From NCBI GenBank assembly GCA_021904315.1, contig CM038917.1, positions 5,812,041 to 5,876,040 of the forward strand: 64,000 bases of DNA. The letters run 5' to 3'. This stretch comes from Sphagnum magellanicum (lineage: Eukaryota > Streptophyta > Sphagnopsida > Sphagnales > Sphagnaceae). Shown here in pieces: positions 46,484 through 56,900 of the stretch. A program made the translations under genes and the position numbers. Numbering within the stretch: position 1 is the first letter of the stretch; the number at the start of each line of letters is the position of its first letter. The notes under the pieces are model-generated. The model searched no databases. It saw only the letters and a list, made by a program, of their open reading frames with translations, and was not told the origin of the DNA.

Positions 46484-48150
46484 TGCTGCTAATTAGTTAG
46501 ATCTAAACAATTTTTTTTCAAGAAACAACAATGAGCCACTCTGCAAACGCGTGGAGACACAACGAAAAGCCGAACTGCCAAAATTACTGCGAACACAACA
46601 CACAAATGCAAAAATCGCTTCAAGAAAGTGCGAATTTCTACAGGAGCTTGGCGATGGTCGTGCGAAGACGAGAGAGCATTTCACGGGCAGACCACAAAAC
46701 AAATCCGTTTCATTGGGTATCCTATCTGCTTTGCAGATATGTTGTGGCATGGCTGACGACATACCCAACGGGCATTCGTGAAAACTTTCTCTTCGGGCAG
46801 GGATAGAAGATAGCGTTCTAGGATATCCAATGGTCCAATCACAGGCTGAGTTTCCCAATTTCTCACCATCCGAAACCAGGTCCCGATCGAATCCAGGTTC
46901 GCAGTTTCCAGGTGTCGGTTTTTTTTGGGGTCAAACGGTTTTGTCACTTCGATGCGACGCTCTCTTCGCAAATTTGCATTGGCTGCCAGGTCCCAACTCC
47001 CAACTCCCAATCAGCATCTCTTTCTAATTGGCGAAATGAAAAATGAAAAATTTGAAAATAACTAATTGTTGGAGGTTCTCAAATCGCCAAAATTGAGAAT
47101 TAATAATGAAAATCGAAATATTTCTATATTTTCTTGTCATTTTGTAGCCAAAAATGTAAAAGGATGAATAAAAGAATTGTATTTCATATTTGGTTTATAG
47201 CCTTATTTGGCTAAATCTTCTTATGGTTGATCGCCACTTTGATTTGCAAACAAAAATTCATACAGAAAAGCACTGGTCCCGATTGACTCCAGGTGCTCAA
47301 TTTCCAGGTGCCATTCGTTTTGGGTCGAACAGCTTTGTCACTTCGACGCGAAGCTCTGCTCTGCTCTGCTCTGCTCTGCGCACTTTGCTTTTCCGCTGTG
47401 CTGTGTTGCTGCAACGGAGCTTTGATGAGTCCGAAGCTTTTAGGGTTTGTTCTGTGAACTTCTTTGGGTTGTTTCTTTGTGGATCTTTTTCTCTCGCATT
47501 AGAAAGAATCTCATGTTGTTGCTGCACTTTAAGTGCTTGTTGTTGATGGGTACTTACAATTCGTCACTTTCACAAGAAAAAGAATTGCTCTGAAAGATCC
47601 TCTTTGCCGCCCAAAGACGTACAACAGTTCTATTTTACGCCGAATGCAACGTGATCGAGAAACCTTGCAGTCGGTAGTAAGTAGTATTAGTAGCGTGAGC
47701 TAGAAAAAACCGAATGGAGTTTTTCTTCGAAACAACAAGCTCTTGAGAGAATTACATTAGGTATTCCAATGAAGGAAGAAGAAGAAGAAGAAGAAGGTGC
47801 ACAACAAGTACACGGGGGACTGCACGTGTACACGACAGCTGATCCGTGACAAAGTGCCAAAATGAGAGAGAATATGCTCTCAGGATTTCCAATTTAGAAA
47901 TGAAAGAATCGAAACATGAAATGGTACAAGTGTTAAGAATGAATGGAACATTCCTTTGCCTCCTGCTGCACTCCACCCATCAAGTCTGCTCATAGGCATT
48001 TGAGCCTGGTGTATATAAAGCTTTTCTTCTTGATTCTTTGTGTTTGGCCTATGGTGATGATTTAAGCCTCTGTTATAGTACCATGCGTCAAGAGATTGAA
48101 GCAGGAAATTGGAACTCATGGCCGCCGGCTGAAGGACGTAGCAGCTACAG
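46484..48150. other. Upstream region of psaK and 3' flank of HMGB gene
   Basis: This holds the psaK leader/promoter (from 46484 rightward) and the 3' flank of the minus-strand HMG-box gene. A ~115-bp segment occurs twice in direct orientation (46874-46990 and 47272-47388). A GCTCT run is at 47353-47378 and a GAA run at 47776-47796. Open frames here have no family resemblance. Confidence 0.5.
46874..47388 (+). repeat. Pair of ~115-bp direct repeats in the psaK upstream region
   Basis: Both copies (46874-46990 and 47272-47388) contain GGTCCCGAT, GACTCCAGGT or GAATCCAGGT, CAGTTTCCAGGTG or CAATTTCCAGGTG, a GGGTCRAACRG block and TTTTGTCACTTCGAYGCGA followed by GCTCT. Their centres are 398 bp apart. 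The first lies about 390 bp upstream of the psaK ATG. Confidence 0.75.
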
Positions 48151-49529
48151 CTAGACGTGTCTTGAAAGAGAATCCTTGACCAAAGAAGTCGTGGCCAGCA
48201 TGAGTCCAAGCGGACGCAATGCATCTTCCACATCGCTATGGCAAGCCCAGTCCTTGAGCTTCTCCTCACCCGGCCAGGTTTCGGGAATGTTAACCTTGCC
48301 GGAGATTTGATGCCGAAACAGCTGGATCCTGTCTCTCGGCGACATGCTTTCGAGCGGCCTCCCAGCAGCTTCCCAAGCTGCAGCTGATTCCGTCGAGGAG
48401 CTTACATGATCACCGTCCATACCTACCTGCTTCTGTTTGTATGCTGCAAGGGTCTTCACATATTCTGTCTTCTTCTGTGAAGCCTTGTTGATGTAAGGCG
48501 CTTTCTCCTGTAAAAAACAAAATGTAAAGTTAGATTCAGTGTAGCTGAAAGAAGTACAAGTGTGACTCAATAGACCAAACAGAAAACAAAAAAAAAAGCC
48601 CACAAGAAATTGAGACTCACTGCATCAGACATGTCTTTCCACCTCTCTCGTCCAGCCTTGCCGACCTGTACAAAAGAACGGCAGTCAGTGCATGATGGCA
48701 AACCATGTCGCCCTCAGGCCAAGGACAACAAACAGTGATGAGGTTTTCATTAAAAAAGGCTGTCAAAAGGGTGAAAAACAAGAGATAGGGTAATATCAAG
48801 GTACTGAAATTTCTAGAAGCTGTAGGATTGTGTGCAGCAGCTTACCATTGTTATACCCTTGACATCAGGGTGGTCCTCTTTGAAGGTCTTTCTGAATTCG
48901 TTGCTGATGTCACAAAACCAGGAAAAAGGTGGTTAATTAAGCAGCACCGTTCAAATCCTCAGAGGCAGAGAGACTAGATACCACATCTGTATCAAACACT
49001 TCAGTTATGACAGTACTGTTAAGAGGATAGATTCAGCATGATATACTTACAGGAACAGGAAGTATGCTGTGGCTGAACGCCCCGAGGCTTCGACGACCTG
49101 CACAAACCTAGACCCATCTTCACAATCTTCTGTGTCATGGGTTTCTGGCTCAAAGTGCTGAGAACCAACTTCTAGACTAGTCATATTGTCTACCGCGACA
49201 TGCGCACAGAACTGCGCCGACGAGGTCGACGACAAGTCCTGATCCAATCCGTCAAACCCAGCGCCTTGGTCACTACTACAAGCAGGAGAATTCCACGGCA
49301 TCGAATAAGCTGGTTCAACCGGCATGGAAACTAAACTAAGCTCTGTAACAGATTGACATTGTGGCTCCGTGGCCGCAGCTGTAGACCCAGTCCTCGAATT
49401 CCTCGCTCGCCTCTTCTTCAAACGCTGACGCTCTACTGCCGCAGCAGCATCCAAGCTTCTCCGCTTCTCATAAGACGTCGCCCTCGGAATCTCCTCAGCT
49501 TGCTGATCAACTCCCCGCACATATTGCAT
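48151..49529 (-). CDS. HMG-box (HMGB-type) chromatin protein with long N-terminal extension
   Basis: Four exons, 49529-49051, 48903-48846, 48665-48621 and 48507-48151, join in frame to 312 residues. A single HMG box spans about residues 150-225: SATAYFLFLNEFRKTFKED, HPDVKGITMVGKAGRERWK, DMSDAEKAPYINKASQKKTE, then YVKTLAAYKQKQ. The three exon junctions inside the box follow the usual plant HMGB gene pattern. The N-terminal 150 residues are long for HMGB proteins and include basic segments (VERQRLKKRRARNSR) and Ser-rich, acidic stretches. The C-terminal ~85 residues (WEAAGRPLESMSPRDRIQLF, then IPETWPGEEKLKDWACHSDV) lack the acidic tail of classic HMGBs. HMG boxes bind and bend DNA in the nucleus. 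The match to a particular subgroup (for example Arabidopsis HMGB7-like) is uncertain. Confidence 0.88.
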
Positions 49530-52024
49530 GCTCTCACCAGATCGCTAGCTCCAAGCTGCTGCTCCAAGCACCCTGATCAGGAATTCAAAAAGATCCTCTC
49601 TCTCCTCCACGGCTTCTTCAGCCGAACTCTCAAATCCTTCACGACGCCAACAAAATGAACAAGGAGATCCCAAAAGCAGCCGCAGCAGCAGCAGCAGCAG
49701 CTTACTGAATATTACGACAATTACTTAAGCAAAACCTCCCAAAAAACAAAACCCACCAGCTAGAAAATTGTAATATTGTCTCCTGAGAAGAACAGGAACA
49801 AAGGTGGGGTTGTTGCGGAGTCTGTGTCCGGAAGAATAGAATTCCCTTAGGATCACTGCACGGGAGACGAAACATGAACTTCCTGCTGCTACTGCTACTG
49901 CCGCTGCTGCCACCGCCACCCCTGCTACCGCCTGCAATCAAGAGCTTCTACAGAGGATTCAACCAGCTGAGAATCCCAACCAGAGCTGGATTGAAACACA
50001 GAATTCAAAGTCCATGTGATCAACATAAGTAGGAGAAGGAAACCGGCAATCAGGAGCGAGGATTAGATTCTGACGGAACGGGACTGGGGGAGTGGAGTGA
50101 AGGAGGAGATTCTTCGATGATTCTTCGTGCCTGATACCGGGGGACACGACTGTGTCACTGTATGGAGTGTATGGTCAAGAATGCACGACAGGGAATCGAC
50201 CAATCGCATGCATCGCGCTCTAACATCCACACGACTTTTCTCTGGTCTGAAAACAAGCCACGTGTTCCCTTCCCTTCCCTTCCACGTGTCTACTTTACTT
50301 ATTACCCTCTGTGTTATGTTCCCGGTAAGTTACCGGCATTTCTGCTTCACTTCTGTTCCCCCCCAGAAGTTCCCCACGCTCCCATCAACACCAAAAGAAT
50401 TTTAGGGTTAAGTAAGAACTGGACTGAATTTGGTTCTGATTTTCAAAATCAAAATTTCTTCTGAAGAATCAAACCCCCGAACAAAATTCCTGTGTGAAAC
50501 CCAAAACAGAGACAAATTTTAATTAATTTTTTTAAAAAATCAAAACCCAGAGGTTCTTCATTAAAATGACACCGCCCACTAGTTTCAACTTGCCCATTAC
50601 GTATGTTTTTTCTTTTTCCAAACAACATGCGTTTCCAGGGTCTCCGGTTACATTCTGATTGAGTGATGAATTGAGAGTAATTTTGCTTTGATGATAATGG
50701 GTTATCAGATTGGTGTACAAATGTAGATGATTTCCTCCGAGGGAGATGACTATTGTCGCAAAAACAAAATTCAAATCGGGTATTGGCAAACAAACAAACC
50801 AATATGATTCAATATCATCTAAGTTTGACATTTATAGAACCACTGATAGTAGAGCTAAATTAATCCCTTTGTATTATTTTTCCATATCCTCTTGTGTTTG
50901 GACAAGGGAAGTGAACATTTGGATCAAACCTAATTCCAACTGGCAATTTGTTGCTGGTCTTGTGGTTTGTCCATCCATCCATACCGCAATTTCTTCCTTG
51001 ACCCCCAATGACAGTTTGCACCTCACAAAATACATCAAATTTATTGACAAAAAGGTTAGTTAAAAGAGTGTCAGTCCCAACTACAAGGTCCATTGCTGGA
51101 CTGATGACAGTACTTGAGTTACCTGTTTCAACCTGCAGCTAGAAAACAGTGTATCATTTTCCAGAATAGTCGAGATAGCAGTAAGCTCAGAGAGATCTCC
51201 ATCATTTGATCCTTTACCTGACTGATCATATGACAGTTGTTCACTACTTCAAAATTCACCTTGAGACTAGCACCATTTCTGAACATAAGTCAATGAGATA
51301 TGTGACTATATGTCACCACCCATTTACAGCCAAAAAGTTGCCACTGCAGACAATGTAGGGTGAACACCCAAGTCAATGCCACATCAAAGCACATTTTCAA
51401 AAATCTTCACAAGCTGGCCCCCCAAGCAATATGTTGAGAATTAGCAAGTGCGGTTTCAGTTCCACATGATAAAACTCTCTTTCATCATCATTATCAAGAC
51501 CACCCATTAGCAAAATATCATGATATGGGCATTTGACTGCAAATATTGCCTTACTACTTCATCTTGGTGGGTGGATTATAAGCTTGTTGAGTCATTACTC
51601 ACTTGAACAGCAGTTCAAATGATCTCCTCACCTTCCATCCCAAAAAAAAATGTTGCACTGTCAAGCATATAAGTCTCCAGGATTCAAGGTTTCTATCATG
51701 AACAGGTTGAGATAACCAGTGTCAGCGGTGATCAGCACTGTGCAGTGCATTTCGCAGCTTCACATTTTCTGCCTCCTGAAAATATCATGTGCAAGACAAT
51801 GTTAGCAATTGGCAAGTACAAATAAACACCACATGGAAACTGCCAGAACTGGCAGGCTGGACGTTTCAAGGATTATATATAAATAGCTTGCTATGCATTC
51901 TGTTTCAGCCTCTATTAAAAGATTGCAGAGAAAAACTCCACAAAAACATGCAAGGTGAGTGAAAAACTGTTGTCACAGCTCTGTGCAAAAGCTGCACTAA
52001 CACAATAAGTACAATTGCAGTCAT

Positions 52025-52160
52025 AACCTCAGGAATGTCACTCTCGAAGTATCAGACCATCACCTTCACTAGGAAGGGTAGTGACTAGCTGCCAGCCCAC
52101 ACTGCCTTCATCAGCTCCCCATAATGGGTGTAGATAAAATACATAACTATGTGCTCAAAA
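52025..52160 (-). repeat. Dispersed repeat family, copy 3
   Basis: On the minus strand, reads TTTATCTACACCCATTATGG, GGAGCTGATGAAGGCAGTG, GCTGGCAGCTAGTCACTACC and GAAGGTGATGGTCTGATACT, in the same order as the copies at 20400-20525 and 26640-26790. Confidence 0.75.
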
Positions 52161-52187
52161 CCTAGGGCAAACAATTGTACAAAAGCC

Positions 52188-52495
52188 TACTTCCTGAGCT
52201 TCTCTTGCATTTCCAGAAGTGACAGGAAGACTCAGTCATAATGTTAGCTGGCACTCAAGAGGCATAGCTAATGAAAAAATTGGTATACCATCCACATTCA
52301 AGCTGCAACAAGCTTGTAAGGGTAAGCTTGGAAAACAATTATAGAAAAAACTGCTTCCCAAGCTTCTCTTGCATTTCCAGAAGCGACAGTTAAACTCAGT
52401 TATGATGTTGGATAGCCACTCAAGACACATAGCTCATCAAAAACCACAATACTATCCTCATTCAAACTGCAGCAAGCTTGCAAGGATAAGCTTCA
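52188..52495. repeat. Tandem duplication, ~160-bp unit, two copies
   Basis: Both copies contain GAGCTTCTCTTGCATTTCCA or AAGCTTCTCTTGCATTTCCA, AGAAGYGACAG, ACTCAGTYATRATGTT, CACTCAAGA and TGCARCAAGCTTG, in the same order, about 160 bp apart. They are noncoding and lie downstream of the Abraxas-like gene. Confidence 0.8.
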
Positions 52496-52611
52496 TTTCA
52501 TTTCAGGTTGTAGCTGTGCAAGCAACTATCTAAGCCAAAGACATAGAGAGACATACACAGAGTATATATATGTGGTTAGGAAAAGGGATTTTGAGCATCT
52601 TTTTCTTTGTC

Positions 52612-53928
52612 TCAAACATATGAGTGAGGGAAAAGCATAGCATACAAAGCAACAATGGAGGAAATAAGCACCTTCGCAACAAGAGCATCAGAACTCTCAC
52701 ACACTTGTTTTGCTAAGCCTTCGAGCTTTTTTAGCATTTTTGTGTACAAATCTTCGAGCTCCTGCACATGGCCTCCCTTACCACCTGAGCTTATCAACTT
52801 CTGCAGTCTGTCAACAGAAAAGTCTTGAGAGTACATGTCCAAGAGAGCTTGCTCCGCTTCTTGTTGTTGGCTGCCCTTCTTTTCCTTTCCATTGATTACA
52901 TCTGTTGTCTCACCTTTGCCGTAGCTTCTTCTTAAACCCTCTTCGCCATATCTTGGGGAGCTTTCCATTCCCACACCTCCTCCAATATCTGAAGGTTTCA
53001 AAAACCATGGAAAAGGTGCAACTGGGGCAAAGGAATCATAAGATCCTCGAAATGCAGGACCAATGTTCACAATTTCAATAGTGCAAGGCTCAAACCAACC
53101 CCCTCCAGAGGCTTTGCGTCGGTATTGAAATGCTCTGTATTCATGCGTATGAGTCGCATTTGAAGACAAAGATTCTGAAAAAATTAGAAACAGACATGGG
53201 GATGATGAAGGTACTACAATTTGGTTTCTCCCCATGTCCACATTCTGTGAGCTTGCAGCAGAATTGTCTGAAGTCGAACTGATGCTTGCACCAACACCTT
53301 CTCTGGAAGAACCACTCACTGCGAATCTGGGGTTTGCAAGTGAGACTGCCAGTCCGCCATTTCTAGCCTGAGCTGTTCTCGTCTGTACAGGAGATTTGCA
53401 AGAACTAGGGTTAGGGTTACCTGCTCCATCAAGACTCCCCATCGCCTCTGCCAGTCGAGGTTTTGAGCTCGCTAGCTCCTTTTCTACTACTGCAGCAGCG
53501 ACAACAGCGGGCATGGTTCGAAGATTGGCAGTAACAGCTGATTCCCGCATCGATGGTCTAAGGGGACTTTCTCTGCGACCGACAAACCAACCGATGGGAG
53601 CATCACCACCTCTCTCATCCCTCTCGCCCACCATCTTCGTGACCTTGGAAACATCAATACCTCCGGCTCCATCATAAAAGCTCATGACTCTCCCTGTACA
53701 GCAATGGCCCGTCACCGAAGCCGTGAGTTCGTCCCTCGGAGCTTGAGGTCCGGTTTCATCATCCACCAAGTCTAGGGTAGATCGTCTCTGAACATGTCCG
53801 AACAACAAACCGTCACAATCTCCTTCCGAGGAACTGAAGGATTGGATGATCAGCGATAAAGTAGCACCTGATATTGCTACTCTCTCCACCACAATGTCCC
53901 CATCTGCAACAAACTTCCCAGAAGCCAT
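52612..53928 (-). CDS. Abraxas/FAM175-like MPN-minus scaffold protein, single exon
   Basis: 438 residues, uninterrupted by introns. The N-terminal ~130 residues resemble the MPN-minus domain of Abraxas/ABRO1: GATLSLIIQSFSSSEGDCDG, LLFGHVQRR, VMSFYDGAGGIDVSKV, IGWFVGRRESPLRPSMRE. There is no JAMM zinc motif, as expected for a scaffold subunit. The C-terminal part (about residues 355-425) is a coiled-coil candidate: QALLDMYSQDFSVDRLQKLI, then LEDLYTKMLKKLEGLAKQV. The middle is Ser-rich. Animal relatives organise BRCC36 deubiquitinase complexes (BRCA1-A, BRISC) in DNA repair, and plant homologs act in homologous recombination; here that is inferred from family. The start at 53928 begins the domain directly. 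An upstream in-frame ATG at 54048 would add a 40-residue Arg-rich leader from a GAA/GAAG repeat, which looks untranslated. Confidence 0.85.
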   Translation of the reverse strand: MASGKFVADGDIVVERVAISGATLSLIIQSFSSSEGDCDGLLFGHVQRRSTLDLVDDETGPQAPRDELTASVTGHCCTGRVMSFYDGAGGIDVSKVTKMVGERDERGGDAPIGWFVGRRESPLRPSMRESAVTANLRTMPAVVAAAVVEKELASSKPRLAEAMGSLDGAGNPNPSSCKSPVQTRTAQARNGGLAVSLANPRFAVSGSSREGVGASISSTSDNSAASSQNVDMGRNQIVVPSSSPCLFLIFSESLSSNATHTHEYRAFQYRRKASGGGWFEPCTIEIVNIGPAFRGSYDSFAPVAPFPWFLKPSDIGGGVGMESSPRYGEEGLRRSYGKGETTDVINGKEKKGSQQQEAEQALLDMYSQDFSVDRLQKLISSGGKGGHVQELEDLYTKMLKKLEGLAKQVCESSDALVAKVLISSIVALYAMLFPHSYV

Positions 53929-56900
53929 TTCTCCCCCCTCCCCTTCCCCCCGCACCCACCCCAAAGAAGCAACAGCTCTTTCTTCTCTTCTTCTTCTTCT
54001 TCTTCTTCTTCTTCTTGCCCCTCTTCCTACAGAATTAGGGTTTTGCACAAACCACAGATCAAAGTTGCTCTTCCGTCTTCTCTCCCTTCAGCTGCTCACT
54101 TATTACCGCTCCTGGCGCCCAAATTGCACATCTTTTTCCCAGATTTCTTGAACCCAAATCGAGTTCAACATGCAACAGACACTCCTTTCTACAAAACATT
54201 TATTATAATCCACAAGAGAAACCAAACACGCAACAAAATCACCACGACGATTCTCGTCGCGCGGCAGAGAGAAAGAAAGACTTTCTCAAGTCATCGCCAT
54301 TTCGAGGTGACTTGAAGAGGACGACGACGCCATGGATCGGGCAGGCGGGAGATTTTCATTTTTTTTCCTTCGGGCAGGAGAGTCTCAGGGACTCTGGAGG
54401 ACAAAAATTACAATAAGCAAAAATCCAAACCTTCAATTACAAAATTTAATAAATCTATTAATTTTTTAAATCTACCTCTTGCCATGATTTCATCATAGCA
54501 GAGAAATCCGCAAATTCACCTTGTCTTCACCCTGTCTTTGGGCCTCCTTTCACCCCTAGCCTCTCTTTTAGTGGTATCGGTAAGTGAGGAAATTTTATTA
54601 AATCTCAGTACGAAATACTGAATCTCAGCATTTAATGCACAAGGTTCGAGGGGAATTATAGTAGCTGTACAGGTAGGAACAGTGAAAATATATGTAGCAG
54701 CAGTGGAGGCGCTCAGGAAAAAGGAAAAACAGGGTGAAACTCTGGAAACCATCAAAATGAAACTCAGGGTTTCCTGAGTTTCACCACCTGTTGAATGCTA
54801 ATGTAACTTGAAACCAAATATTAACTCCATCGGTTGAGGTTCATCCACAACTGAGTATTCAATCCTATGATGCCACATCCCATGTCTTTTTCTTTCCACC
54901 GAAAGCTGATCTCATGATGCCACCTCCTTGTGCATCTTTGCATTTGTGTTGTTTCTATGCTTCTTTGTGTAGGTGTTGATTTTGTGCGTCTTCTTTGTGT
55001 GGGTGTTACCTTAGTGCTTTGTGTGCATCTTCATTGCGATACGTAGTATCATCCTCTCTCAGTCGGTTTTGTTCTTGATATGTTTCATTGTTGCAATAGT
55101 ATGGCATTCGTTTTTTCATTTTTATTTATTTCAAGCATCACCTTGTGCTACTATTGTGATGTTTCATGGGTGCAATGTTGTGTGTGTAGCTTCTTTTTGT
55201 TGCAATGGTTCTTTGGTTGCCATTGACATAACCTTCATTGCATAGTTACAACGCATCTTGGTGGCTTAGATTGCAAGGATTTGCAATAATCTGAATGGTT
55301 GTTCATGTTTTCTTCTTCATCATAGTTGATTCATGCATTGCCTATTTTGTGGTGTAGATGTTGAAGTTTGTATTGTTATTCTATTTCTCATGGCACAATT
55401 CTTTTCATGGCGCATGTGTTTGTGTGGTTGCAACCATGAACAAGATCCTAATTTTGTAATGTAACTATTCTTTTATCCTTTTTTTTTTTTTTTTTTGTAT
55501 ATTTTCCCTTGTCTTGTCTTGTTATGTTTGTCTTCATTTTTTTGTGTTTATATGTTTATACTTTTTACAATGTCTATTCATTTTGAAATAATTGGTTCTA
55601 TTGATTTTTCAAACGTTGATGATGATTTTTTAAATGTATTGCTTGCATCCTTGTCAATTTGTTCAAATTAATGTTTGTCGTTTTTCTTTTTGTGTTAGTG
55701 ATTTGATGTGATCTACTAATGGGTTTTAAAAATTTGTTCATTGTTTTAGTAGTCATGAATGGACTATTAACTCTTCTATTGATAATTGTGTTTTTAACTT
55801 TCCTAAGGTGCATCCTCTTGAAGTAGATCTCAATTTGTTTAAGCATTTTTTTGATCTTTATATCTCTCTAAACCTTGATGAATTTAATTATGATTATGTC
55901 ATTCATCCTTATATCTTTATTATTGATTCTTGTGCATATGGTTGTCATTTTTTCTCCTAGCTTAGATTTTATTCTTTGTCCTTTTTCTTTTGTTTTTTTT
56001 TCTTTTTTTGCATTTGATTATCATGTGTTTCTTAACCTTGATGCCATAGTTTCTAGATTTGAACATGGTGAGGGGACAAGGAGCTTGTTCCAAAAAGCCA
56101 TTTTCTTGATCTTGATGAGGAGCTTGAAAATGTTAATGAAGGGGGTCGAAAAGTTAACAATCATGTTGATCTCTAAGTGAGAATGTTTTTTATGAGTAGA
56201 GAGTGTTTCATGGTTTTGACACAACAAAATCCATTACTAATTTCTTAAAAAGTGATTTTTTTTGTTAAAGATCTAGAGGATATGTTGTCCTCTTTTGTTT
56301 TGTAAATTACAAAAAAGATGGCAACCTTGAAACCAAATATGGTGCTCTCCCATCTTTTATTTTGGAAACTTCTATTTGTTTTCACAAATATTTTTTAAGG
56401 TTTAGGGCTTTTTTGCAATACTTTTAAACCTTAAACATTACATCTATCTAAAAATATTTTACTTAGATTTTGTATTTTTTTTTTTTGTTATTTTTTACCT
56501 TTTCAAAGTTTTTTTAAAAGGGGTTTTTCTTTACATAAAGCACAATAGTTTTTTCCCTTTGCATTATTTTTTTCACTGTTTATTTTTGACTTAATGCAGA
56601 TTATACTTGACAACATCCAACATGTTTTTTCTTTGAAGCTATGATGTTTTGACACCTAAATCTGAAACCCTAAACTTAATTTGTCTTTATTTTCTTATTG
56701 TTTTGTGTCTTTTCATTAATTTTTTATATTTATAATTGGACTTTTTTGTTTTGTAGCAAACTATTATTTATATTTTGATTTTTTTTTACAATATTCAATA
56801 TTTTATATGAGGTATTGAAAGATTGATAAGGCAAAAGCAACAACAAGGTATTGTGGAATCAAGCAAAACACCTATAGTCCATTTTAACATCTCCACAGAT

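Larger units (their letters stand above)
49530..52611. other. HMGB promoter region and intergenic DNA
   Basis: 49530-50160 should hold the leader and promoter of the HMG-box gene; it has GCAGCAGCAGC runs at 49680-49700 and 49880-49925. 50160-52000 has no recognised gene; an open frame at 50746-51063 has no family resemblance. A reverse-strand copy of the dispersed repeat lies near 52030-52150, and a two-copy tandem duplication at about 52190-52490, just beyond the 3' end of the Abraxas-like gene. Confidence 0.5.

Noticed and set aside
50746-51063. 105-codon plus-strand frame in the intergenic region
   Set aside because: No recognisable motif, no conserved-looking splice partners, and AT-rich composition like its surroundings.
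53929-54048. 40-residue Arg-rich N-terminal extension of the Abraxas-like protein
   Set aside because: It is encoded by a (GAA)n-type tract; the domain begins right after the ATG at 53928.
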